Both the position numbers and the translations under genes were made by a program. A stretch of 55,878 nt of DNA from an uncultured Methanobrevibacter sp. Lineage in GTDB: Archaea; Methanobacteriota; Methanobacteria; Methanobacteriales; Methanobacteriaceae. The stretch lies in the NCBI GenBank assembly GCA_900319985.1, contig ONQL01000004.1, positions 1 to 55,878 on the forward strand, given 5' to 3'. The notes beneath the pieces are model-generated. The model saw only the letters and a program-made list of their open reading frames with translations, ran no database searches and had not been told where the DNA came from. Shown piece by piece: positions 17,604 through 27,033 of this stretch. How positions within the stretch are numbered: the first letter of the stretch is position 1; every line of letters begins with the position of its first letter.

Positions 17604-19571
17604 TTAAATCTCCTTGAATACAACATTAATAACATCATCGCTTGCAGTTCCATGACCTAGGTTACAGAACTTATTGTAGAATGTTTCATATTTATCTTTG
17701 TAGTCACTTTCTACATTGTCAATATTTTTGATATTTTCAACCAATTCATCGTTTGTCAAAATTTCAGGACCTGGCAGGCTTTCCTTAACCTCACTGTACA
17801 ATCCTCTAAATGATAAGTATTCCTCATAATCCGGCACAAAGAATAAAATCGGCTTTTTGCTATGTCCGAAGTCGAAAAATGCTGAAGAATAATCAGTAAT
17901 CATCATGTCTGATATGAGATATAAATCTGCAATATCGTCATAATTAGAAACATCTATGATGAAATCCTTAAATTCATCGGACAGATTGAGGTTTTTGGAT
18001 AATAGATAATGCAGTCTCATTAGAATGACATAGTCATCACTGAGATTGTCATATAGCTTTTTCAAGTCCAGAAACAGGTTGAACCTTGGCTTGTTGTTTT
18101 CATCGACATCAAAATCCCTGAATGTAGGTGCATAAAGAATAACCTTCTTGTCATTAGGGATATTCAGCTCGTCCATTAATTTTGCCTTTTTGTCTGAATA
18201 ATCCTTATAGAATATATCATTTGCAGGATATCCCTTATTGATTATAGGGCCGTCATATTCAAATGCCCTTTTGAATACATCATATGAAAAGTCATTTGGG
18301 GAAATAAGATAGTTCCATGTCTTGGATTCAGTCACAACTTTACCTCTTTTGATAAGGTTACTTTGTGTGTCGATATCGGAACCCATATGTTTGTATGGTG
18401 TTCCGTGAGTTGTCTGAAGATATATTATGTCATCATTGTTTTTCAAAATCGGGAAGCTGATATTTGTAATCCAATAGTTGGATTTTCTTAAAAAGTCATT
18501 GTAAGTGTTTGATTTCCTGTTAGTAATCAAAGGATTTCCTGGAATATCCAAATCTCCTTCATAGGACCATATGAAATTGTAAGTCTTGTCCAGTCCCATT
18601 TCCAACATTCTTTCATAGATGTATTTTGGCTGACCTGAATATGACTGACCATGGAAACTTTCGAAAAAGACAAGAGGTTTTTTGCTTTTTTCATGATAAA
18701 ATTCGATTTGTCTTTTTTCATCCCTATAAAGTTTTTTGATATTGTTTTTTGGAATTACTGAAAATGTAAGATTGAAATTTTGATTGAAGTAGAAGTAAAT
18801 TACATAATCTTCATAATTCTCAACGATTTGCTCATTTTCAATATAATCAATATATTTTTCTTTGATTGATTTTATCTTGAATGACTTGATGTATGAGCTG
18901 TCAAGAACTATGTCGTTTTCTTTCAATCTGACAGCTACCCTAAATGTTCTGTTGAAGTTATTTTCATCTTCAATGTCAAACGTTATGCTTGAGTTGAATT
19001 TGATTATGCCGTCATCCATCTCATATTCGCAGGGAATGTAATGGCGGACTGAATTCCTTAACTTGATTAGAATTTCAACGGCATCGAAATTTAAGTCGTC
19101 AAGCAATTTTATTTCACCTGACAGTTCAATGGAATTGTTGTTCTTTTTAACATCTGTTGCTCTTGCAATGAATTTCTGCTCGTCATAATTGAATGAGAGA
19201 TTATGATTGAAATTTCTGTAAGGGTCAAAAACCCGTTGGTTTGTTTTATCAAGGAGTATGGAATTGTTATTTTGTAAATAGAAATTTGTTCTAAACAGGA
19301 AAAGCTTATTTTTTATTTTCACCTGGAGATAAATTTCAAAAACGCCCAATTCATCAAATTCCAGCAAGTCATCTTTGGTAACTTCAACTTTTGAGGATTT
19401 AATTTCCTTTAAAATCCTTTTACCTGTTTTTCTATGTTTAATCATCAAGTTCTTTTTGACGAATGGAATGCCTTGTTTGAGATGAAATACCAATTTATCT
19501 CCCTTAGGGTCAATAATGAAATAATGATTGAGAATTTTCTTTTTTATACTTTCTATTAGAAGTTCTTTCAT
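17604..19571 (-). CDS. TagF-like CDP-glycerol glycerophosphotransferase
   Basis: A 655-residue protein. The first about 270 residues are a beta-rich accessory region. The C-terminal half is the CDP-glycerol:poly(glycerophosphate) glycerophosphotransferase (Glyphos_transf) domain with its fixed motifs: HGTPYKHMG, LYAPTFRDFD and TDYSSAFFDFGHSKKP. In bacterial TagB/TagF these bind CDP-glycerol and extend polyglycerol phosphate at the membrane. This is the most TagF-like of three such genes here and lacks a fused GT4 domain. It sits between the acyltransferase and GT2 genes. RBS is GGTGG before ATG 19571. Confidence 0.87.
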   Translation of the reverse strand: MKELLIESIKKKILNHYFIIDPKGDKLVFHLKQGIPFVKKNLMIKHRKTGKRILKEIKSSKVEVTKDDLLEFDELGVFEIYLQVKIKNKLFLFRTNFYLQNNNSILLDKTNQRVFDPYRNFNHNLSFNYDEQKFIARATDVKKNNNSIELSGEIKLLDDLNFDAVEILIKLRNSVRHYIPCEYEMDDGIIKFNSSITFDIEDENNFNRTFRVAVRLKENDIVLDSSYIKSFKIKSIKEKYIDYIENEQIVENYEDYVIYFYFNQNFNLTFSVIPKNNIKKLYRDEKRQIEFYHEKSKKPLVFFESFHGQSYSGQPKYIYERMLEMGLDKTYNFIWSYEGDLDIPGNPLITNRKSNTYNDFLRKSNYWITNISFPILKNNDDIIYLQTTHGTPYKHMGSDIDTQSNLIKRGKVVTESKTWNYLISPNDFSYDVFKRAFEYDGPIINKGYPANDIFYKDYSDKKAKLMDELNIPNDKKVILYAPTFRDFDVDENNKPRFNLFLDLKKLYDNLSDDYVILMRLHYLLSKNLNLSDEFKDFIIDVSNYDDIADLYLISDMMITDYSSAFFDFGHSKKPILFFVPDYEEYLSFRGLYSEVKESLPGPEILTNDELVENIKNIDNVESDYKDKYETFYNKFCNLGHGTASDDVINVVFKEI

Positions 19572-19587
19572 AGATTACCACCGCAAA

Positions 19588-20694
19588 TTATTTCGCTCCA
19601 ATTACCTGATTTATGTGAGGAACCCGATTCAGCAACGACATTATCAGCCACGAAATTCCCAGTCCTCCAACAAACAGTATCAGAAGCAACAATTTATATG
19701 GGATATGTCCTGCATAATATTTATAAAGCAATACCAGAATTACTCTGTGAAGCAAGTAGATTCCATAACTGTATTTAGCAATGGAAAATACGGATTTTCG
19801 GAATACTCCATTGGGATTGCTTAATAAACCAATATTCACATTGTCCAAGCTTTTAAACAATACAAATATTCCAGTTACTTCAATAGCATATAATATTGAA
19901 TATCTTTCCAAGAATACCATTTTGCTCGGAGTTGAGGATAGATATGAAGAAATTATCAATGATGCTGCACCAATTAACAGTAATGCCAGACCTGAATATG
20001 GATTGTTGAATATTTTCCGCTTAGTATGCCTTAGATAATATCCTAAAACAACCATACCTATAGGGCCGGTGAAATAAGTTAATTTGATTGGGAATGGAAC
20101 CATTATTGTATAATCAAAAATACAGGTAACAGCCCATATTGCCAGGAAATACTCCACTTCTTTTAAGTCGCAGTGCAATAGCCATTTATTGAATATAGGC
20201 ATGATCAAGTAGGTACCTAAAATCATCCAGAAGAACCAATATTGTGTAAATCCTGGATTTTTTGACATATAAGATTGATACAGGAAGTGTAAAAAGCTCA
20301 TTATGTTGAATGTTTTAAGTGTATGCCAGAAACTAGGGAACAGCATTGAAAGAATAACTACAAAAAGACTTAAGACAAATCCCCAGAATAAAAAAGGACC
20401 TGCAATCCTAGGTAATCGCTTTCCTAAAAATGATTTGATGTCCCATACTCGCCCTAATGATAAAGCACCTGACAGCATTAAAAATAAATCAACACCACAT
20501 CTGAAACATGCAGCTAAAATATCAGTAATCCACCAGTTTAATGATGGATGTGCGGAATACTCTTTAACAATAATACCATTAGCGGTCATATATACATGAA
20601 ACAAAATAACGGATATAATCGCTAATGCTCTTAACGCATCAAAATAAAAAATACGCTTTTTCTTCTTTTTCACAACGTTTCCATTTAAGTTCAT
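19588..20694 (-). CDS. Acyltransferase 3 family membrane protein
   Basis: A 368-residue protein with about ten transmembrane helices after a basic N-terminus (KKKKKRIFYFDALRAL). The family's catalytic-histidine signature is visible at ILFHVY, and DLFLMLSGAL follows as in other acyltransferase 3 members (OatA/WecH type). These enzymes O-acetylate sugars, peptidoglycan or lipids. In this operon it probably decorates the surface polymer. Gap of 16 nt to the TagF gene downstream and about 150 nt to the GT2 gene upstream. Confidence 0.85.
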   Translation of the reverse strand: MNLNGNVVKKKKKRIFYFDALRALAIISVILFHVYMTANGIIVKEYSAHPSLNWWITDILAACFRCGVDLFLMLSGALSLGRVWDIKSFLGKRLPRIAGPFLFWGFVLSLFVVILSMLFPSFWHTLKTFNIMSFLHFLYQSYMSKNPGFTQYWFFWMILGTYLIMPIFNKWLLHCDLKEVEYFLAIWAVTCIFDYTIMVPFPIKLTYFTGPIGMVVLGYYLRHTKRKIFNNPYSGLALLLIGAASLIISSYLSSTPSKMVFLERYSILYAIEVTGIFVLFKSLDNVNIGLLSNPNGVFRKSVFSIAKYSYGIYLLHRVILVLLYKYYAGHIPYKLLLLILFVGGLGISWLIMSLLNRVPHINQVIGAK

Positions 20695-20810
20695 AACTAT
20701 CCCTTATGTTATTAATTTTATTATTTTAAAACATATAAAGTTATCATTTTTAATTTAAAATATTCTAATTAAATCTTGATAAACTTAAATCAAAAATAAA
20801 ATATTATGAA

Positions 20811-20834
20811 AAAAATAGAAAAAGAAAAAAATAA
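20811..20834 (-). terminator. Possible internal U-tract
   Basis: Runs of six, five and seven As (plus strand) directly follow the stop of the GT2 gene, so minus-strand RNA is U-rich here. It may attenuate transcription between the two halves of the polymer locus. Confidence 0.3.
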
Positions 20835-20844
20835 TAATGAAAAA

Positions 20845-22707
20845 TCAATTCGACTTCATCTTGATGTTTCCCTGAGGGGTTGAGTAAACTTCAACTTTAA
20901 CGCCATTGCCGGTTATAATTGAAGCAGTGCTTATTTTCATGTGTCTGTCTTTCACATTGATTTGATTCTTCAATCTCCCCTCATCATTATATACCGTCAT
21001 GAACATGTCATAAGAGGTATTTCTCTCCAGGAAAAATTTCCAGTTTAGCCTGTACTGTGTTTTTGATTCATCAAAAGATATCAGGAATTTTTCATTGTTC
21101 GAATCCTCTTTTAATGTCGGTTTAATATCTTTTTTGATCTTGTGGCTACTGTTGATGTTGACAATGATTTCATTTTCATTCAATTCCAAATCAAATGCAT
21201 TATCCAAACGTTGACATGCGATGAATAAATTATTTCTCTCATTTTTGAAGATGATTATATCTCCATTGTTATTTTTAAGTTCATTTAAATCGTTTCCAGT
21301 TAGTCTAAGAGAATATGTAACTCCATCCTTATTTGTAACTCTGAGTGATATTGAATACAATTCGAAATTGTTCAATTCATCCAGCGGCAGTTTAGCATTA
21401 AATGAGTTTTCCTCATTTTCAACTTTTTTGAGTTCAAAATATGATGTGCTTTCACTTAAAACATCATCTTGGGTAGCCAAACCTTTTAAATAGATTCCTG
21501 CACTGTCGAATTCATAGTATTTTGGAAGTTTTATATTTCTGAATGATATATGGTCATCATGAGATGCAATCTCATCAATGCTGATGAAAATCTTTTTCAG
21601 GTAGCGTATTTCAAACAATTCATCTGGAACATTGAAATCAGGATTTCTGAACAGCGGCAATTTCCAATAGCATTTACCGTTTTCATAAAATATTTCGGTT
21701 TCCTTGCTAAAATTGGTTGTAAGGAACTTTTTAAGTTCATCCCTATATCCGTTCAAAATTAGGTAGGTATAAATATTGTCAAGTTCAGTGAACTGGTTGT
21801 CATAGAAGTTATCTATTTTTTCACTTCCCTTTTCAAACAATTCCAGTATTCTTTCGAAAAACACCTCTTCAAACTCTTTATCATACAGAATTCCTTTAAT
21901 CGGAATCAATGCTCTTCTGAATAATGTATTGAAATATACCGGACAGCATTCTGTAAAATGGTCAAGGTTATAATAATATGAGTTAATTCTGTCGTTGAAA
22001 TTATCTAAATCCCAATGGGCCCGGCTTAATGCATTGCCTCTTTTTCTCCACAGGTATACGCAATCAGGAATTATGGATATTTTCTTGGCATGTGTATATG
22101 CATTATGGGTAAAGCATCGGTCTCCATAAATTTTTATCTCTTCTGGAATCACCACATTATTGTCAATCAGCAAATCCCTTTTCATTATGCTGTTCCAGTA
22201 GAAAACATCATAAAATATTTCCGGATAATCGTTGATGTCTGTGATTATCCTTTCCTTTGACCAGGGAGTGTTATCTAGAAAATTCATTTCATGCTGATAT
22301 CTGGTCAGCAAATGAGGTTTGCCTATGGAGATATCTGCATCAACTTCTTTTGCCTTGTTGTACAATTTTTCATATGCATCCAAAGGAATAATGTCATCAT
22401 TGTCTACAAGAATAACATATTCACCCTTAGCGCGCTGAATTCCCATATTTGCACTTGAGGACAATCCGCTGTTTTCTTCCTTATTGATGACAAAAACATT
22501 ATCGTAATCCATTTCAAACTGTCTGCAAATACTTAAACTGTCGTCAGTACTTGCATCATTTATCAATAAAATTTCCAGTCCCTCAATAGTCTGATTAACG
22601 AGTGATTCCAAACAGTCTTCCAGGTAAGGTTCACCATTATAAACCAGTACAATTGCAGTAAGATTATATTGCTCATTGTCTTCATCAGTCTTTTCCAAAG
22701 TCAACAT
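20845..22707 (-). CDS. Glycosyltransferase family 2 with long C-terminal extension
   Basis: About 620 residues, a paralogue of the product of 15760 with the same layout: a GT2 domain (LTAIVLVYNGEPYLED, LLINDASTDDS, ILVDNDDIIPLDAYEK), a helical middle and a beta-rich C-terminal part. Several near-identical stretches (VDNDDIIP, EKLYNKAKE, WKLPLFRNPDF versus WNLPQFRNPEY) show a duplication. Start is uncertain: ATG 22707 is listed, but a TTG at 22698 sits at a similar distance from a GGAGAT motif as the TTG start of the paralogue, and TTG 22713 is also in frame. Likely role: sugar addition to the polymer. Confidence 0.84.
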   Translation of the reverse strand: MLTLEKTDEDNEQYNLTAIVLVYNGEPYLEDCLESLVNQTIEGLEILLINDASTDDSLSICRQFEMDYDNVFVINKEENSGLSSSANMGIQRAKGEYVILVDNDDIIPLDAYEKLYNKAKEVDADISIGKPHLLTRYQHEMNFLDNTPWSKERIITDINDYPEIFYDVFYWNSIMKRDLLIDNNVVIPEEIKIYGDRCFTHNAYTHAKKISIIPDCVYLWRKRGNALSRAHWDLDNFNDRINSYYYNLDHFTECCPVYFNTLFRRALIPIKGILYDKEFEEVFFERILELFEKGSEKIDNFYDNQFTELDNIYTYLILNGYRDELKKFLTTNFSKETEIFYENGKCYWKLPLFRNPDFNVPDELFEIRYLKKIFISIDEIASHDDHISFRNIKLPKYYEFDSAGIYLKGLATQDDVLSESTSYFELKKVENEENSFNAKLPLDELNNFELYSISLRVTNKDGVTYSLRLTGNDLNELKNNNGDIIIFKNERNNLFIACQRLDNAFDLELNENEIIVNINSSHKIKKDIKPTLKEDSNNEKFLISFDESKTQYRLNWKFFLERNTSYDMFMTVYNDEGRLKNQINVKDRHMKISTASIITGNGVKVEVYSTPQGNIKMKSN

Positions 22708-22840
22708 CTCCAAATTAGAAATCTAATTATCCAAATAAATTATAAAACGAGAAAATTAAAAAAATTAATATCTATTTACATATTGTATTATATAATATTT
22801 AAAATTATGTTAATTCAATATGTATTGGGAAATAATAATC

Positions 22841-24616
22841 CTAAATCAAATCCTTCATGTTGCTTTTAACTACAACCTCCGCATCGGGAACAATATTTAA
22901 AATGAATTCCTTCAAATCATCGCTGTCGGCAACTATCAAATCATAATTGGAATAGATTTCCTTCAGCAATTTCGGTTTTATCGAGTTTTTCCTTGCAAAA
23001 AGAATCCTTTCGGTTGTGAAATTCTTGAACATGTACAGCTCGACACGGTCAGTGCCGTCAAAGTTTATGACCTTGTCGAATGGCAGACCGTGATAGTATC
23101 TTCTAATTTCCCTTTCAAAGAGTTTGTCGAGTTTGGAAGGATAATCACCGCCCCATGAATCGCTTATGATATTGTCATAATCATTCTTTTCATTCATTGT
23201 CGGATTGACTGCACCTCTCATGGGCATGACGGATATTCCATCGGGAAAGCTTTTGAATATCTCTTCATGATTTTCACGGTAATTCCGGTTCCATTGGCGA
23301 AATGACAAAAAGACATTATATTCATCCAAATCTATTCCTGCCAGATTTTCCAGAAGGGACTTCCATACATTCTCATCTTCAAGGGAACCTATGTATACAA
23401 GAACGTTCGGATTGTCGTTTGCAATTCTCTTTTTGATTGAAACATCCATGCCCTTGAATACTTCCCTGCAGATATTTTCAACTGCCTCAGGCTTTTCGTA
23501 TTTGCAGAATATATTGTAAAACTCCTCATCGTCATAATTCACGGGACTGTTGAGTTCATCTACAAGGCCATCCACATCCTGAACCTTTGGGAAAGGCAAA
23601 TCCGAAATCGGGAAGTAGATGTTACGGTCTGATAGATATTCCTCCTCATCGTAATTGAAAATTATTATCTTTCTTCTGCTCACTGCAAAATCAAAAAATA
23701 CACTGGAATAATCTGTCACGAGGATCTCTGCCATATTGATAATGTCATAAACCTCATATCCTTCAGGAAACGGTTTGATATGATTGAATTTTGAAAAGTC
23801 AATTTGTGAATGGTTAAATACATGGAGCTTGACCAGAAATACCTGACTGTCATTGAGTCTTGCATCTAGCTGGGTTAGATATTCATCGATTACATCCTTT
23901 TGGGCACTGTCCTTTCTGTTGAGGATTGTTCCCCTATATGTGGGCATGTAAACGAAGACATCCTTGTCCTCGAAGTTGAACTTTGACTTGAATTCCATCT
24001 GTCGGGCACTGTCAAAAAATACGCTGTTTCTCGGATATCCTTCAAGAAGGACGGTTCCCTGATAAATCCTGTCAATATTATATCCCCTGACCATCTTTTC
24101 AAACATGAAGTCATTTGGATAAAGAAGATAGTCTGAATCATAAAAGGTGTGCTGCATGGATCCTAATCTGTGCTCTTCAGGGACATTTTCAATTCCCATG
24201 ACCTTCAGCGGCGTTCCGTGCCATGTATTCATCATAATCTGGCCGGGCTTTTTAATGAACTTCGGCCTGATTCCGGAATCCGTGAAAATGTATTTTGCCT
24301 TTTCAAGGATTCGTGTGGCTATTGACTCCTTTGTAACTATCTTGTAGATGTCAAGGTTATAGTTTTTCTGGAGCTTTTCTATTTTGGGAACAACACCATC
24401 CTTTGCATAGACATAAATCTGATAGTCGCCATACTTGCCAGCTGAAAGCTCCTCCACTATTCTAAAGATGTTTCCTGTGAAGTCATTTCCGTCTCTGGAC
24501 TCGAAATATACGATATTTTCATCAATTCCATCTTCATATGCCTTGTAAATTGATGAATTGATATATCCTTCCTTGTATTTTCCTACTTTTCTTTTCAGTT
24601 TAGATTTAAGTGACAT
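22841..24616 (-). CDS. TagF-like glycerophosphotransferase with truncated GT-B tail
   Basis: A 591-residue protein. Residues about 20-390 are the glycerophosphotransferase domain (NTWHGTPLKVMG, YMPTYRG, LVTDYSSVFFDFAVSRR). The remaining 200 residues match the N-terminal half of the GT4 domain in the neighbouring 24619 protein (a LSFRQWN motif and a YSNYDLIVADSD motif), but stop before the donor-binding half with the E-x7-E motif. There is no matching continuation downstream, so this is a true shorter version, not a visible frameshift. The extra half-domain is probably inactive as a transferase and may be structural. Starts 2 nt after the upstream gene ends. Confidence 0.85.
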   Translation of the reverse strand: MSLKSKLKRKVGKYKEGYINSSIYKAYEDGIDENIVYFESRDGNDFTGNIFRIVEELSAGKYGDYQIYVYAKDGVVPKIEKLQKNYNLDIYKIVTKESIATRILEKAKYIFTDSGIRPKFIKKPGQIMMNTWHGTPLKVMGIENVPEEHRLGSMQHTFYDSDYLLYPNDFMFEKMVRGYNIDRIYQGTVLLEGYPRNSVFFDSARQMEFKSKFNFEDKDVFVYMPTYRGTILNRKDSAQKDVIDEYLTQLDARLNDSQVFLVKLHVFNHSQIDFSKFNHIKPFPEGYEVYDIINMAEILVTDYSSVFFDFAVSRRKIIIFNYDEEEYLSDRNIYFPISDLPFPKVQDVDGLVDELNSPVNYDDEEFYNIFCKYEKPEAVENICREVFKGMDVSIKKRIANDNPNVLVYIGSLEDENVWKSLLENLAGIDLDEYNVFLSFRQWNRNYRENHEEIFKSFPDGISVMPMRGAVNPTMNEKNDYDNIISDSWGGDYPSKLDKLFEREIRRYYHGLPFDKVINFDGTDRVELYMFKNFTTERILFARKNSIKPKLLKEIYSNYDLIVADSDDLKEFILNIVPDAEVVVKSNMKDLI

Positions 24617-24618
24617 AG

Positions 24619-27006
24619 CTATTCCCTGTCTATAATGGAGTAAAACTCATTGACTGCATTTCTGTTGAATTCCTTATAATCCATATCCATTGTGGATACG
24701 TTGCCGTCCATAAATTCATGCATTCCCTTCAGAAGGCCTTCCTGTGAATTGTCAACCAGATGTCCTCCGTAATCCCTTACCCATTGGGTTCCATAAATGT
24801 CTGTTGCAATTACGGGAACTCCCAAAGTATCGGCTTCAAGAATCACGATTCCCCACCCCTCATAGAATGACGGGAAGATAAACAGGTCGCATTCCTTAAG
24901 TACAGGCATAGGATTTGATATTCCCTTGATAAGTGTGACATTGTCTGTGTGTTCTATGGAGTTGACCAGTGCAATGGTGTCCTCATAAAGCACGCCATGC
25001 CCCCCTATTATAAAGAGATGCGCATCCGAATATTCATTGCAGAACTCATCGAATGCTCTTATAAGTCTTTCATGTCCCTTTTCGGGAGAGAAACGACCGA
25101 TTGTGATGAACTTAGGACCATCACCCTTTAGGATTTCACATATATCCCCTTCCGGATATATTTCAGATTCCTCATCCAGTGCAAACTCCCTGTCCGCATT
25201 TTCCTGTATCCTTTTGAAGTTGATTATATTGTGTACTGTAGTGATGTTGTCTGACCTGCCGCTTATCTGTGACGTCGGATTTTTCAGCCCGTCGGATACG
25301 ACAACGACGTTATCATAATTGGAATATACTTCATGCAGAATGTTGAGGTTTTGATTTTTCCTCATTTTGCTTTCCTGAATCATGTCACTGTGAACCCAGA
25401 TTGCATTGTTGGAATTTGATTGTTCAAATACCAGGGATTCGTCATGGTTGTATCCGTCAAAATCAATTACGGCATCGAATTTGATGTTTTCGAATTGCCT
25501 GTCGTATGACCTTTTGAAAAGCTTTTTGAGATTCTCTCCAAGTTCCATATTTTCCTGTGAAGCGAAAAACTTGTTGTATTCCACCTTTTCATTCAGTGTA
25601 GGTGTCAGGTGGAACCTGATTGGAAGAAGCTCTATTCCGTCAGGTATCCTTTTGAAGATGCTTTCATAGTTCTGGGTAATGTTCCAGTCCCATTGCTTGA
25701 ATGTCAAAAAGTAGTTGTACCTGTCCAGGTCCACATTTTCCAGAAGGTTCACCAAAGCAGAGGTTATTCCATTGTTTAAAAGGGCTCCTGCAAATATCAA
25801 CACGTTTTTCTTGTCGTTTTCAACAGTCATCTTCTTGCACACGTCTCTTTTTAAGAATATCTCCTCACAAAGGTGTTTGACTGCATCCGGACTGTCGTAT
25901 CTGCAGAACTGCTCGACAAAATCTGTGTCATCATATTCCTTAGGTGAGTTGAGCTCATCTACAAGGCCGTCAATATCCTGAACCTTAGGAAATGGCAGAT
26001 CTTCGAGAGGAATATATATTCCTCTGTTTTCAAGATACTTTTCCTCATCATAATTGAACAGGATTATCTTGCGTCGGGTGTTTGCAAAGTCAAAGAATAT
26101 GCTTGAATAATCGGTAATCAGTTTGTCGGCCAGGTTGACGATATCATATATCTCATAGCCTTCGGGGAATGGAATGATATGCTTGAACTTGGAAAAGTCA
26201 ATCTTTGACTGGTTATATGCGTGAAGCTTGACAATCATAACCTGTTTGTCTGACAGCTTCCCGTCCAGTTGTGTGAGATATGATACGACTTCATCCCTTT
26301 GTGCGTCATCCCTTCTCTCGGAAATCATGTCCCTGTGGGTAGGCATGTAGACAAAGACTTCCCTGTCTTTCAATCCCAATTTTTCCTTAAGTTCCAAAGG
26401 GGTTTTTTCATCAAAGAATATGCTGTTTCTCGGATAGCCTTCAAATAGTATCTTTCCGGGATAGATCTTTTCTATCATATATGAGTTAAGCATCTTTTCG
26501 CACATGAATTCGTTGGGATAGAGAAGATAATCGGCGCTCAAAAGGGAATGGTGGATATGTCCCAAAGCTATTATTTCTGAAGGATTGTCGATGCCCATGC
26601 ATTTCAAGGGAGTGCCGTGCCACACATTAACGAAAGTCTGCTGAGGACGCTTGATATATTTCGGTCTTATTCCTGAATCTGTAAATATGTATTTGGCGCT
26701 TTCAAGTACTTTTGTTGCATCATCCTCGTTTGTGATGATCTTGTCGATTTTTAGGTTGTAGTTTTTTTTCAGTTTGTTGATTTTTGGTATGATGTTTTTG
26801 TGGGCGAAAAGATTGATTTTGAAGTTTCCGTAATCGTTTGTTGAAATCTCTTCAATGATTCTGAATATATTGCCGACCAAATCTTCACCGTTTCTGGATT
26901 CGAAATAGATGAGATTTTCATCTATTTTCTGGTCATAATATATGTCATAAATCTTTGAATTGTCATAGCAATCCTTAAAATTTATTATCTTTTGCTTAAT
27001 GCCCAT
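24619..27006 (-). CDS. TagF-like glycerophosphotransferase fused to GT4 glycosyltransferase
   Basis: A 795-residue fusion. The N-terminal half (about 25-390) is a glycerophosphotransferase domain with VWHGTPLKCMG near 130-138, YMPTHRDM near 221-227 and TDYSSIFFDFANTRR near 298-312. The C-terminal half (about 400-795) is a GT-B family 4 glycosyltransferase with TIGRFSPEKGHERLI, a PSFYEGWGIVILEADTLG donor motif (E-x7-E near 716-724) and a TDIYGTQ end. One polypeptide could add both glycerol phosphate and a sugar to the same chain. ATG 27006 follows AGTGAT; the GTG upstream is in that motif. It follows rmlB by 27 nt. Confidence 0.88.
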   Translation of the reverse strand: MGIKQKIINFKDCYDNSKIYDIYYDQKIDENLIYFESRNGEDLVGNIFRIIEEISTNDYGNFKINLFAHKNIIPKINKLKKNYNLKIDKIITNEDDATKVLESAKYIFTDSGIRPKYIKRPQQTFVNVWHGTPLKCMGIDNPSEIIALGHIHHSLLSADYLLYPNEFMCEKMLNSYMIEKIYPGKILFEGYPRNSIFFDEKTPLELKEKLGLKDREVFVYMPTHRDMISERRDDAQRDEVVSYLTQLDGKLSDKQVMIVKLHAYNQSKIDFSKFKHIIPFPEGYEIYDIVNLADKLITDYSSIFFDFANTRRKIILFNYDEEKYLENRGIYIPLEDLPFPKVQDIDGLVDELNSPKEYDDTDFVEQFCRYDSPDAVKHLCEEIFLKRDVCKKMTVENDKKNVLIFAGALLNNGITSALVNLLENVDLDRYNYFLTFKQWDWNITQNYESIFKRIPDGIELLPIRFHLTPTLNEKVEYNKFFASQENMELGENLKKLFKRSYDRQFENIKFDAVIDFDGYNHDESLVFEQSNSNNAIWVHSDMIQESKMRKNQNLNILHEVYSNYDNVVVVSDGLKNPTSQISGRSDNITTVHNIINFKRIQENADREFALDEESEIYPEGDICEILKGDGPKFITIGRFSPEKGHERLIRAFDEFCNEYSDAHLFIIGGHGVLYEDTIALVNSIEHTDNVTLIKGISNPMPVLKECDLFIFPSFYEGWGIVILEADTLGVPVIATDIYGTQWVRDYGGHLVDNSQEGLLKGMHEFMDGNVSTMDMDYKEFNRNAVNEFYSIIDRE

Positions 27007-27033
27007 AGCTATCACTAAATCAGTATAATAATT

